A program made the position numbers and the translations under genes. A DNA stretch of 64,000 nt, taken from NCBI GenBank assembly GCA_026393755.1, contig JAPKZO010000005.1:62001-126000 (forward strand). Direction: 5' to 3'. This stretch comes from Acidobacteriota bacterium. GTDB taxonomy: Bacteria > Acidobacteriota > Vicinamibacteria > Vicinamibacterales > JAKQTR01. The notes beneath the pieces are model-generated. The model made no database searches and was not told where the DNA came from. It saw only the letters and a list, made by a program, of their open reading frames with translations. Below, piece by piece: positions 55,925-63,879 of the stretch (the stretch's first letter is position 1; the number at the start of each line of letters is the position of its first letter).

Positions 55925-56242
55925 CCTGGAGGATCGGAGTGTCTGAGCTCGCGCGAGGATCGCGCGATGCGGATAGAAATGCGCCACAGCAAACGCTCAA
56001 GGTGCCTGGGAGGCCGACCGGCTCTACGACCGAGTGTCCCCACGAGTAGGTGTTCTGGCTACGGTCCGAGCGCGCGGGGGCGAGTTTGACGTCTCCACGA
56101 TATCTCCACAACCGGGGTCGATTTGAGAGGACCAGGGAGAACGCGGGCGCACTCGGAAGACGGCGGGTAGTTTCTTTTCCAGCAAGCACTTAGACCAGAA
56201 GTCGGACGCCATCAATGGGTTGCGAAAAAGGTGCTCCTGAGA
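55925..56242. other. intergenic region at right end of island
   Basis: About 320 bp with no credible gene on either strand. It includes the first copy of a 31-bp direct repeat (56091-56121). It ends at the attR-like ssrA segment. Confidence 0.5.
56091..56121. repeat. 31-bp direct repeat, copy 1 (left of attR-like segment)
   Basis: Begins GTCTCCACGATATCTCCACA and ends ACCGGGGTCGA. The second copy at 56486-56516 differs at two positions. Inside it the word TCTCCAC occurs twice about 11 bp apart. The two copies bracket the attR-like segment, so they may be integrase arm-type sites or traces of nested insertion. Confidence 0.6.
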
Positions 56243-56393
56243 GTTCGACTCCCGCCGCCTCCAGACTTCGCTCAACCTCGGCTTGCCTGAGCCTCGGGTG
56301 AGCTTCGTCTTGGCAAGCCACCTGACACGCGAAGTCTGTCTCGCCGAAGCAACGTGAGGATTGCATCGAGCCGCAGCGTTGCGAAGGTGGACC
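56243..56393. repeat. attR-like repeat: partial ssrA 3' end plus palindromic element
   Basis: GTTCGACTCCCGCCGCCTCC followed by A reproduces the last 21 nt of ssrA. The rest of tmRNA is absent: upstream it reads GTGCTCCTGAGA instead of the tmRNA sequence. Beyond lies the same 73-nt palindromic element (56264-56336) and a REP-like copy 4 (56342-56391). It is read as the right attachment site of the island starting at 30597. About eight to ten substitutions relative to the left copy imply that the insertion is not recent, or that the attP copy was already diverged. Confidence 0.7.
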
Positions 56394-56485
56394 TCCCCGC
56401 TGACACCGTCCGGCTGCCTTTCCACTGACCAACTCTTTTTCTATCAATGACTTGCCTTTTCGAGGACGCCATCTAGAGGCAACGC

Positions 56486-56516
56486 GTCTCCACAATGTCT
56501 CCACAACCGGGGTCGA
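56486..56516. repeat. 31-bp direct repeat, copy 2 (right of attR-like segment)
   Basis: Begins GTCTCCACAATGTCTCCACA and ends ACCGGGGTCGA. Partner of 56091-56121. Confidence 0.6.
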
Positions 56517-56635
56517 CTCCAGGGGACTCCGGCGACCAATTCGTGTTCTCTGTCGCCGCAGGTCTGGGGCTGAAGTGCGTGGGCCGCGTTGAGGTCGTGG
56601 CTCGAGTCGTTGGGCTCGAATCCCCTCTTTCTGGC

Positions 56636-57000
56636 CGCGCAGGCGATGGTGCGAGGCTTGCCGTACGTGGACAACCGCATCACCTGTGCTTTGTAGAACT
56701 CAGGGTTCTGAAATGCCGCAAGGCGACGCAGTCTGTCCCGGAGACCAGGGTTCAGACCCTCCTTCGCGATGTAGAGCTGATTGCCGGGCATTACCTCCAT
56801 CGTCTGCGGCAGCGGTCCGACAGGAGGCGGGGCCTTGTGGTGACGCGAGGGTGGCGCCGTCCACCGAATCGAGCCCGACATCCCGCCGTCCCTCCATTGT
56901 CTCCGTCAGCAGAAGCGAACCGAGTCGGCGAGCCAGCGCGACAGGGATGGCATTGTCGAAGAAGATCCAGACGGGTCCTCCGCGACCGGAGCGGGACTGG
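56636..57000 (-). pseudogene. remnant of TOTE-type primase-helicase gene
   Basis: Read on the minus strand, one frame gives SRSGRGGPVWIFFDNAIPVA then LARRLGSLLLTETMEGRRDV and GLDS. This is the core of the archaeo-eukaryotic primase domain of TOTE conflict systems. It normally reads SGxGGHVWIFF, so the catalytic His is Pro here. After a frame change, another frame gives PPPVGPLPQTMEVMPGNQLY then IAKEGLNPGLRDRLRRLAAF and QNPEFYKAQVMRLSTYGKPR. This is the start of the helicase part of the same kind of protein. The linker and the whole helicase core are missing. It is a frameshifted, deleted fragment just outside the right island end. Confidence 0.65.
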
Positions 57001-57299
57001 GCTCACGCGATGAAGAGAGCGGTGTCGGATCGCCGTGCTGTCTTGGCAGTTTCTGCCACCGCTCGCAGACCTCCCGATTGAGATTTCTGCCATCCTTCCC
57101 CGCGGGACGATCAACTTGAGTGTGCAGGAGACGCACCAGCGTGCGGCGTCAGGCCCCGGCCACGTTGATCATTCCTGCATCTCGGCTCATGACGATCCTC
57201 CGCCTGTCCCAGGATTCCGGGATGGCACGCTCGGTGCTTTCTGCACGGGCGGACTGCATGCCGCTGGTGGCCACTGCAGCACTCATTCGAGGAGGAACC

Positions 57300-57998
57300 A
57301 TGTCGACAGCCACGATGACCGCCAGTTCTTCGGTGAAAGAGATTCGAGGCGTCTACAAGTATTGCGACGACTGGTGCGAGTACTGCCGTGTCACAGCCCG
57401 ATGCGCGTCCCATCGCGTCAAGCGGGAATGGGAGGCGCGGCGCGGAGCCGCCGCCCCTATGGACAGGAAGGACCTGATCGCTTTCACGCGCGAGGTCGCG
57501 GCGGCGGACGGCGATACGACGCGTGGCCTCGATGCCGTGTTGGCCGGAGACGCCAAGCGAGAATACCAGCCCATCCTCGCTGACGAGGAGATGGTCCGTA
57601 CTGCGAATCAGTTCGCCGTCGGTGCCGCGTTCCTCTTGACCAGAACAGGCTGGAGACCGCCCGCGTCGGGTGTTCTTGGCCGGCCGCCATGTCCCCAAGA
57701 AGTGCTCGCCTGGTACCACGTCTTTCTCGCGGCACGAGCTGGTCATGCGCTCGTGGCCGCCGCGCGGGCCGATCGCGGTATCCTCGGCGAGCTGGAGGAT
57801 GCGCAAGGCTCTGCGAAGATCGCGCTCATCAGCATCGATCGCTCCCGCGCCGCGTTGGAAAAGCTGGCTGGCGTCTCGCACGGTAAGATCTGCCGGCACC
57901 TGATCCAGATGCTCAACACTCTCGCGGCCGGGCTCGAGGCGCGAATCCCCGGGGCACGGGAGTTCGTCCGTATCGGCCTGGACGCCCCGGTCGTATGA
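57300..57998 (+). CDS. hypothetical protein with N-terminal Cys cluster
   Basis: 232 aa from ATG 57300, with GGAGGA 4 nt upstream. Residues of about 20-40 read YCDDWCEYCRVTARCASHRV. The Cys spacing C-x3-C-x2-C-x6-C suggests a zinc or iron-sulfur site. The rest is soluble and helical (VGAAFLLTRTGWRPP, HVFLAARAGHALVAAAR, HLIQMLNTLAAGLEARIPGA). It resembles uncharacterised bacterial proteins with a YCDxWCExC start. No function is assigned. No partner gene is adjacent. Confidence 0.75.
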   Translation: MSTATMTASSSVKEIRGVYKYCDDWCEYCRVTARCASHRVKREWEARRGAAAPMDRKDLIAFTREVAAADGDTTRGLDAVLAGDAKREYQPILADEEMVRTANQFAVGAAFLLTRTGWRPPASGVLGRPPCPQEVLAWYHVFLAARAGHALVAAARADRGILGELEDAQGSAKIALISIDRSRAALEKLAGVSHGKICRHLIQMLNTLAAGLEARIPGAREFVRIGLDAPVV

Positions 57999-58037
57999 CG
58001 CGGCCTGGTAAGAATCGCGGCTCGCGGGCGCGGGCCA

Positions 58038-58649
58038 TCACTTTCTCGATTTCCTGTCGTATCGGAGCAACCAGTCGTAGATCTCCCGGCCCGGATAGAT
58101 CTGCCAGTGGATTGAGTGGCCGATGTCGGGTTCGGCCGAGAATCTCAGAATCCGGTTCCTTCCCTCCAGCCTGGTGACGATTCGCTCCGTTTCTCCGAAC
58201 GGGACGACGGTGTCCAGCTTCCCGTGGAAGGCCCAAATAGGCATGTCCACCAGTTTGTCGATGTTCTTGTCGATGTAGTCCAGATGGCTCGTGAATCCGC
58301 TGATCGGGGCGATGGCCGCGACCGTCCCGGGATACCGTGCGGCGATGTACCAAGTGCCCGAGCCGCCAAGGCTCGGCCCGGTCAGGTAGATCCGGTCGGC
58401 GTCAATCCTGTACCTGGCGGCCGCTTCCTTGTAGAAGTTCTCGAACCAGTCATCTGTCGACCACCTGAGATGCTCCGGACATTGCGGGGCGAGCATGATG
58501 AACGGGAACTCCCGTCCCCTGTAGACCTGATCGGGAATCCCGGATGAGTACAGCTTCTTCAGATCGGTCCCTCTGTCCGAGCCTCCGTGCAGGTAGATCA
58601 CGAGCGGCCACTTCCTGACGGCATCCGCCTCGTAGTCCTTCGGGAGGTA
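58038..58649 (-). pseudogene. alpha/beta hydrolase (esterase type), 5'-truncated
   Basis: The frame opens without a usable start at about 58649 (ESYLPKDYEADAVRKWPLVI) and carries the esterase core. Seen are the oxyanion region YLHGGSDRGTD, nucleophile GPSLGGSGTW, acid HGKLDTVVPF and the catalytic His in DIGHSIHW. The catalytic triad is intact, but the signal peptide and early strands expected for this carboxylesterase/phospholipase-like family are missing. The break coincides with the end of the small secreted protein cassette at 58670. A GTG at 58601 could start a 187-aa product. Confidence 0.7.
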
Positions 58650-58662
58650 CGATTCGGCGCAA

Positions 58663-59085
58663 TCACCCGCGCGTCTTCACGATGGACGCGTGGAGTTCCT
58701 GGAAGAGACGCAGCACTGAGTCACCCAACTCAAACGGGTTGATGCTGAATGCGAGCAGGTTCATCGACGTCATGGTCGCGCCAGGCGCCGCGATCCGTTC
58801 GATGCACGCCGAGCCCGCCTTGCACATCAGCAACACATGGGCTCCGCGGTCGTTATCGATCGTGATGCTCTCGATGTCCGCGAGCTTGAACGTCATCATC
58901 CCGCCGCCGGCATCCTTTCGGACAACGGTACCATCGGCGGAGAGCTGAAGGACTGGGCTGTTGTAGCACGAGGAGGCGAGGACAGCGTTCAGCTTCTTCA
59001 ACGTGTCGGCCGTCTGCCCCAGAAGCGGGGACCCGGCCGCGGCGACCATGCACAGACTCGCCGCAATCAATGCCATTCGGCGCAT
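58663..59085 (-). CDS. small secreted protein, cassette copy 1
   Basis: 140 aa. The signal peptide (MRRMALIAASLCMVAAAG) ends near LLGQ. The mature part of about 117 residues has KLNAVLASSCYNSPVLQLSA, FKLADIESITIDNDRGAHVL and CKAGSACIERI, and a beta-rich body with three Cys. No family is recognised. A strong AAGGAGG lies 8 nt before ATG 59085. A close paralogue is encoded at 62842-63300. Its 3' end runs directly into a 5'-truncated hydrolase, and the TGA stop lies just past the cassette edge. Confidence 0.7.
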   Translation of the reverse strand: MRRMALIAASLCMVAAAGSPLLGQTADTLKKLNAVLASSCYNSPVLQLSADGTVVRKDAGGGMMTFKLADIESITIDNDRGAHVLLMCKAGSACIERIAAPGATMTSMNLLAFSINPFELGDSVLRLFQELHASIVKTRG

Positions 59086-59290
59086 CGGATACCTCCTTAT
59101 CGGTTTACTCGGCGGGCTGCCCGTCGCGGAGCGCCGCGGAAGAATCGCCCGTCGCCGCGAAGAAACGCCTGCGACGTGGCTCGCCCGTCCCTGGATTGTC
59201 CGTCACCCAGGGCGGAGATGCAGCCGAAATGTGACCGAATCAGGAGAACGCAGGATGAACACGCGCCAGCCGCGTGCCGGAAGGCACGCG
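58670..59290 (-). repeat. duplicated cassette, copy 1
   Basis: About 620 bp homologous to 62873-63549. It contains the small secreted protein gene and its upstream region. On the minus strand it starts with a hairpin at 59271-59290 and ends at GTGAAGACGCG (58680-58670). The plus-strand hairpin reads CGCGTGCCGGAAGGCACGCG: an 8-bp stem with GGAA loop. Sequence outside both edges differs between copies. No transposase lies in or near it. Confidence 0.6.
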
Positions 59291-59383
59291 ACCGGCTGGG
59301 CGACTACGAATGCGCCGGAAGTGGAACTCGCGGATACGGGCAACGAAGTTCGCATCACGATCCTGAGCAAGGTCGCGCGGTAG
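59255..59383 (+). CDS. possible small protein
   Basis: 42 aa from ATG 59255, with AGGAG 8 nt upstream. The C-terminal half reads PEVELADTGNEVRITILSKV. It overlaps the cassette hairpin. The matching frame in cassette copy 2 stops after 16 codons, so conservation does not support it. It could equally be the tail of a lost gene. Nothing else coding is seen at 59086-59504. Confidence 0.25.
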   Translation: MNTRQPRAGRHATGWATTNAPEVELADTGNEVRITILSKVAR

Positions 59384-59504
59384 TGGTTTCATCCCCTCTT
59401 TTCCCGCGCCCGTCACATTTGGGCTGCGTTGGGGTCACGGAGTCCAGACAATCCTCCTAGCGAATCACCGAGCGGCGGACAACAACGCTCGGGAAGGAGG
59501 AGAA

Positions 59505-60041
59505 ATGGATCGAAAAGAGTTTCTGAAGAGCGCGTGCGGGCTCGGGGTGTGCGGATGCGTGCTGAGCGTGCTCGACCCATCCGAGGTGTTGGCGGCCACA
59601 ACGGCTCAGGCCCCGGACCAGCGCCTGGCATTCGCCCGCTATCAGGTGTCAAAGATGGTCGGCTTCATGGCCGCCGGACCGACGGCGCCCGCGTGCGCGG
59701 AGATCCTCGAGAAGACGGGCCGGGAATGCGCCAAGCTGGGCGGACTCGCCGCCAAGTTCAAGGGCGATCCCGAAGGGTATTTCGCCACGGCCAGGAAGAA
59801 CTGGGGCACCGAGTTCTCGTGGGACAAGGAGAAGGGCATCATCACCGTTGCGGTGGCTGAAGGCGAATGCAGCTGCCCGCTGGTGGACGCCAAGCGAACA
59901 CTGCCCTTCTTCTGCAACTGCTCGGTGGGGTATCAGAAGGAATCGTTCGAGAGCGTCTTCGGAAGACCGGTCAAGGCGACACTCAAGGAGTCGAAACTCG
60001 GCGGGAGCAAGCGGTGCGTCTTCGAGGTCACGTTGTCGTAG
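59505..60041 (+). CDS. Cys-rich hypothetical protein with possible export signal
   Basis: 178 aa. A strong AAGGAGG precedes ATG 59505. The N-terminus MDRKEFLKSACGLGVCGCVL has the DRKxFLK form of Tat-like signals but lacks the twin Arg, so its location is uncertain. The C-terminal half has GECSCPLVDAKRTLPFFCNC, then SVGYQKESFESVFGRPVKAT and KRCVFEV. This is typical of small proteins with a Cys-based metal site and a V4R-like or ligand-binding fold. It is followed 117 nt later by the histidine kinase gene, but a functional link is not shown. Confidence 0.75.
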   Translation: MDRKEFLKSACGLGVCGCVLSVLDPSEVLAATTAQAPDQRLAFARYQVSKMVGFMAAGPTAPACAEILEKTGRECAKLGGLAAKFKGDPEGYFATARKNWGTEFSWDKEKGIITVAVAEGECSCPLVDAKRTLPFFCNCSVGYQKESFESVFGRPVKATLKESKLGGSKRCVFEVTLS

Positions 60042-60158
60042 CCGCCGCCTTCACCCAGCGCGATCCGGAACGGCGCGTCGAGATGGTCCCTTGACAAATA
60101 GTCCCGGCACCGTGACACGAACCGGGGAGAATGCCGTAGAGTTGTTCCGGCAGGTTCG

Positions 60159-61271
60159 ATGATGATGGCCGACTCGGCGACCAACACCCGGCGCGTGCCG
60201 GATTTTCTCCTGTCCTGGGACCGGCTGGGATTCCGTCTCGTGGTCTTCGGGAGCCTGGCCCTGGCCTGGATCCTCCAGGGACTGCTGGCGGGCCTGCCCT
60301 GGCAGAAGCTGGTTCTGACCGAGGTGGGAGGCCTGATGCCCTGGGCCTTTCTCACCCCGATGGTCCTCGCCCTCGACAGGCGCATCCAGAGCAAACGGCT
60401 CGGCGCGGGGGGCTTTCTGGGCGCGCACATGCTCGGCATGGTCCTGGTCTTCGTCCCGTACTGGCTCATCCTGCGCACCATCAGTCTGATCTGGAAGTGC
60501 AGCGAGTCGGGGTGGAATGTGTCCCAACTCACTGCCTTGATCCCGACAACAATGAATCTGGTCGGCGGCTTCCTCAACGTCCCTTTCGTCTACTTCGTGA
60601 TCCTCCTCGGGTCCGCGGCCATGAAGCATGCACAGGCCCGGCAGCAGGAGGAGATCGAAGCGGGGCGGCTCGCTCGTCAGCTTAGCGAAGCCCGCCTCGC
60701 GCTGCTGCAGCGCCAGCTTCATCCACATTTCCTCTTCAACGCGCTTCAGGCGATTTCGACCTTGCTCCATCGTGATCCCGGGACCGCTGACAAGCTTCTC
60801 GTCCGCCTGTCCTCCCTGCTGCGCGCGATGCTCGACGACGCGTCCAGCCAGACCCTGAGCCTGCGGACGGAATTGGACCTGACCCGGAAATACGTGGAAA
60901 TCGAGCAGGTCAGATTCGGAGAGCGCCTGCACGTCGAATGGAACGTGGACGACTCCCTGTTCGACGTCCAGGTGCCCAGCCTGATCGTGCTTCCGCTCGT
61001 GGACAATGCCATTCGCCATGGGTTTTCCGCGAAGGTCGGTCCAGGCCGATTGAAGATCGGAGCCGGATCCGACGGTTCATCGCTGCTTCTGACGGTCGAG
61101 GACGACGGACTGGGTGCGGCTGTTCCTCTGCGTCACGGCCTCGGCATCAGCAACACAAGGGAGCGCCTCGCTGCCATCTATGGTGAGAGGGCCACATTGA
61201 GCATCGACACGTCGCCACACGGTGGCTTCTGCGCGACGATCCAGATTCCTCTTCGCGAGCAACGCACATGA
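60159..61271 (+). CDS. LytS/YehU-type sensor histidine kinase
   Basis: 370 aa. About four transmembrane helices lie in residues 20-155, without a large sensor domain. Then follow a coiled linker, the His_kinase motif QRQLHPHFLFNALQAIST (phospho-acceptor His) and the ATPase domain with PLVDNAIRHGF, VEDDGLG and HGLGISNTRERL. Three ATG codons in a row (60159, 60162, 60165) could start it. Its stop overlaps the next ATG by 4 nt (ATGA), coupling it to the LytTR response regulator. It phosphorylates the partner in response to a membrane signal that cannot be deduced here. Confidence 0.93.
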   Translation: MMMADSATNTRRVPDFLLSWDRLGFRLVVFGSLALAWILQGLLAGLPWQKLVLTEVGGLMPWAFLTPMVLALDRRIQSKRLGAGGFLGAHMLGMVLVFVPYWLILRTISLIWKCSESGWNVSQLTALIPTTMNLVGGFLNVPFVYFVILLGSAAMKHAQARQQEEIEAGRLARQLSEARLALLQRQLHPHFLFNALQAISTLLHRDPGTADKLLVRLSSLLRAMLDDASSQTLSLRTELDLTRKYVEIEQVRFGERLHVEWNVDDSLFDVQVPSLIVLPLVDNAIRHGFSAKVGPGRLKIGAGSDGSSLLLTVEDDGLGAAVPLRHGLGISNTRERLAAIYGERATLSIDTSPHGGFCATIQIPLREQRT

Positions 61272-62026
61272 TTCGATCCCTGATCGTCGATGACGAGCCG
61301 CTGGTGAGAGAGCGGCTGCGCACGCTGCTGGCCGACCACGCCGACGTCGAGGTCGTGGGCGAAGTGGCTGACGGGCCCTCGGCGCTGGAGGCGGTGCGGA
61401 AGTTGACTCCCGATGTGGTCTTCCTGGACATCCAGATGCCGGGGCTGAGTGGATTGGAAGTGGCGGAGGTCTGGCGCAACGAGGGCCCGCTGCCGATCAT
61501 CATCTTCGTTACGGCGTTCGATCAGTTCGCGCTCGAGGCCTTTCGGCTGCACGCCCTGGATTACCTGACCAAGCCGATCGACCCGGAGCGCTTCTCCGAA
61601 TCGCTGGGCCGGGTGCGCGAACTCGTGCGACGGCCGAACCGGGACGAACTCGACGAGCGCATCCAGGCCATGCTCGAGATGCACGAGCGCCGGCAGTCGG
61701 TCAGGCCGCATCTGGTGGTGCGCGAACGCGAACGGTACGTCCTCGTGCCGACATCAGACATCCATTGCCTCGAGGCCACCGGCAACTACGTCCGCATCCA
61801 ATGCGAGCGCGCGAGCCACCTCCTGCGCAGCACCCTCTCAGCCGTCGAGACGCGGCTCGATCCCCAACGCTTCCTCCGCGTCCACCGCTCCTGGATCGTC
61901 AACCTCGGGCAGGTGCGCGAGGCGCAACCCTGGACCAAGGGCGGCTGGATTCTGCTGACCCGCAACGGGACGAAGATCCCGGTGGGCCAGCAATACCACC
62001 ACGTGCTGACCAAGATCCTGCGGTAG
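61268..62026 (+). CDS. LytTR-family response regulator
   Basis: 252 aa. The receiver domain (SLIVDDEPLVRERL, FLDIQMPGLSG with the phospho-acceptor Asp, VTAFDQFALEAF, YLTKPID) is joined by a linker to a LytTR DNA-binding domain. The latter reads ALVP-type TSDIHCLEATGNYVRI, then FLRVHRSWIVNLGQV and TRNGTKIPVGQQYHHVL. It is the partner of the upstream kinase. LytTR regulators bind paired direct repeats upstream of target promoters, and none was identified. The gene is convergent with the aminotransferase remnant. Confidence 0.95.
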   Translation: MIRSLIVDDEPLVRERLRTLLADHADVEVVGEVADGPSALEAVRKLTPDVVFLDIQMPGLSGLEVAEVWRNEGPLPIIIFVTAFDQFALEAFRLHALDYLTKPIDPERFSESLGRVRELVRRPNRDELDERIQAMLEMHERRQSVRPHLVVRERERYVLVPTSDIHCLEATGNYVRIQCERASHLLRSTLSAVETRLDPQRFLRVHRSWIVNLGQVREAQPWTKGGWILLTRNGTKIPVGQQYHHVLTKILR

Positions 62027-62065
62027 TCCCACCATGCACCTCGGACACGATCTTCGCGTCGTCGG

Positions 62066-62872
62066 TCAGCAGTAGACTCTCTGGGCCGCAGCCTCAGAGA
62101 ATTCGTCCATCTGCTGCCGGGCCTTCTTCTTGGAAGGCCCGCCCTTCGGCTGCCGCGCGATACCGCTCAGCACGTGAATCAGCGTGTCCACGTCCTCTTC
62201 GCTGTTCTCGATGCCCAGGCTCACCCGGACAACGCCGGGAAGCTCGAAACGACGGAGGACGGTCAGGATCACGCCCTGAAGCCGCTCCGCCCATGGTGGC
62301 ACGCCGAGCATGCGCTTGACCGTCAGATGAGCGCAGTGGCAGCCGGATCGCACGCCGATCCCTCCGCGCGCGGCCAGGTTCCGAGCCACGTTGTGTGAGA
62401 TGACGCCCTTCAGGTCGAAGGGAATGACACCGCCCTTGTGGACGAACGAAGACGACCCCGGGTTCGCTATCCCGTAGATCTTGAGGCCAGGGACCCGCCC
62501 CATGCCGAGCAATGCTCGCGCGGTCAGAGCCTGCTCCTCCTCCTGGATCACGTCCAGGCCGATCCGCTGCAGAAGCACGAGCGCCTTGCCGAGCGCAGCA
62601 ATACCCCCGACGTTCTCCTCGCCTGACGACCGGATCAGTTCCGTCTCGGCGGGGCTGAAGTTGAGAAGCCCCTTTCTGGCCACCAGCACTCCGGTGCCGA
62701 ACGGGGCGTACGCCTTGTGGGCGGAGAAGGCGAGATAGTCGATGCCGCTGCTCTCCATCGCAACCTTGCGGTGGGCGACCAACTGCGCCGCATCCACCAG
62801 CAGGCGTGCCCCGTATCGGTGCACGATCCGACTGATCTCGGTCAGATCGTTGAATACGCCGAGGACATTGGA
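62066..62872 (-). pseudogene. class V aminotransferase (cysteine desulfurase-like), 5'-truncated
   Basis: The C-terminal two thirds of a PLP enzyme, about 268 aa. It begins exactly at the cassette junction with SNVLGVFNDLTEISR. It keeps the cofactor Asp/Gln in LLVDAAQLVAH, the Schiff-base Lys in AFSAHKAYAPFGTG, and RSGCHCAHLTVKRML with the SufS-like Cys. The N-terminal third is absent and replaced by the small secreted protein cassette. No start codon precedes the conserved region, so it is likely non-functional. The original role (desulfurase or other class V enzyme) is uncertain. Confidence 0.75.
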
Positions 62873-63300
62873 CGCGTCTTCACGGCGGTCTTCACGACTG
62901 GCGCCTTGAGCTCCTGGAAGAGGCGCAGCGCCGAGTCGCCCACCTCCAGCGAGTTGATGCTGAACGCGAGCAGCTTCATCGACGTCTTGGTCGCGCCAGG
63001 CGCCACGACCCGTTCGATGCACTCCGCGTCCGCCTTGCACTTCAGCAGCACGTGGGCTTCGCTGTCCGCATCGACCGTCATGCTACCGATCTCCGCGAGC
63101 TTGAAGGTCATCGTCCCGCCGTCAGCATCCTTTCGAACAACGGTACCGTCGGCGGAGAGATGAAGGACTGGGCTGTTGTAGCAGGAGGAGGCTAGGACAG
63201 CGTTCAGCTTCTTCAATGTGTCGGTCGTCTGCCCCAGAAGCGGGGACTCGGCCGCGGCCACCATGCACAGGCTCGCCGCAACCAATGTCATTCGTCGCAT
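62842..63300 (-). CDS. small secreted protein, cassette copy 2
   Basis: 152 aa, paralogue of 58663-59085 and very similar over the signal peptide and mature domain (KLNAVLASSCYNSPVLHLSA, ATKTSMKLLAFSI). ATG 63300 has GAGGAG 8 nt upstream. The C-terminus reads across the cassette edge out of frame into the aminotransferase remnant (TRPMSSAYSTI), so the last residues are acquired. GTGAAGAC is tandemly repeated at the edge. Function is unknown. Confidence 0.7.
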   Translation of the reverse strand: MRRMTLVAASLCMVAAAESPLLGQTTDTLKKLNAVLASSCYNSPVLHLSADGTVVRKDADGGTMTFKLAEIGSMTVDADSEAHVLLKCKADAECIERVVAPGATKTSMKLLAFSINSLEVGDSALRLFQELKAPVVKTAVKTRPMSSAYSTI

Positions 63301-63549
63301 CAGAAATCTCCTCGTCGGTGCACTCGGCGGGCTGGTCGTGGCTGAGCGCCCAGTGCCAGCTTGCACGGCGCCAGCGTCTTAGGCGCTGGACGTCTTGGAA
63401 GGTTCCACCGTCGCTGCGAAGTAGCGCCTGCGACGTGACTCGCCCGTACTTCGATCTTCCGGCACCCATCGCGAAGGTGCAGCCGAAATGTGACCGAATA
63501 GGGAGAATGCGGGATGGACACGTGCCGGACGCGTGCCGAAAGGCACGCG
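62873..63549 (-). repeat. duplicated cassette, copy 2
   Basis: Homologous to 58670-59290, about 55 bp longer because of an insertion near 63345-63400. The boundary hairpin is CGCGTGCCGAAAGGCACGCG at 63530-63549: the same 8-bp stem with GAAA instead of GGAA loop. The other edge is GTGAAGACGCG at 62883-62873, immediately joined to the aminotransferase remnant. Confidence 0.6.
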
Positions 63550-63879
63550 CGAGTGCGACCTTGACTGACACGAGCGAGAGGAAACTGCGTCGATCCGAAA
63601 CTCAGGTAGAGCACACAGCGGAAGATTCACCCCTGCGAGGTCACGATCTGTCCCGCGTCGTACCTGATTGGTCACAAATGACGTGAAACCCTGCGGCGGA
63701 GTGCCTAGGCTTGGGTGGAGACTTCGTTCTTCGAAAGGCCATCCATGAGACACGGTTCGGTCGAAGACCGACGCCGCAAGCGCCTGTCGCAGTCTCGGGA
63801 GGCCACTGAATTCTCCTCTGTTCTATTCGCGTTCCTCCGATTTCACCCGAGTCGATATCCACTGGATTCGATGTGATAG
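63550..63879. other. intergenic region without a recognised gene
   Basis: About 330 bp right of cassette copy 2. Open frames exist on both strands but none looks like protein. No RNA gene or repeat was recognised. Confidence 0.45.

Noticed and set aside
56243..56263. Second tmRNA gene at the right end of the island
   Set aside because: Only the last 21 nt match. The T-arm 5' strand and everything upstream differ, so it cannot form tmRNA.
56444..56881. Intact 145-aa protein on the minus strand
   Set aside because: Only about 60 residues match a helicase-type protein. The flanks are out-of-frame sequence, so it is treated as part of a pseudogene.
58038..58601. Intact 187-aa hydrolase starting at GTG 58601
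   Set aside because: Conserved residues continue in frame upstream of the GTG to the cassette edge, and the expected N-terminal part is missing, so a truncated gene is more likely.
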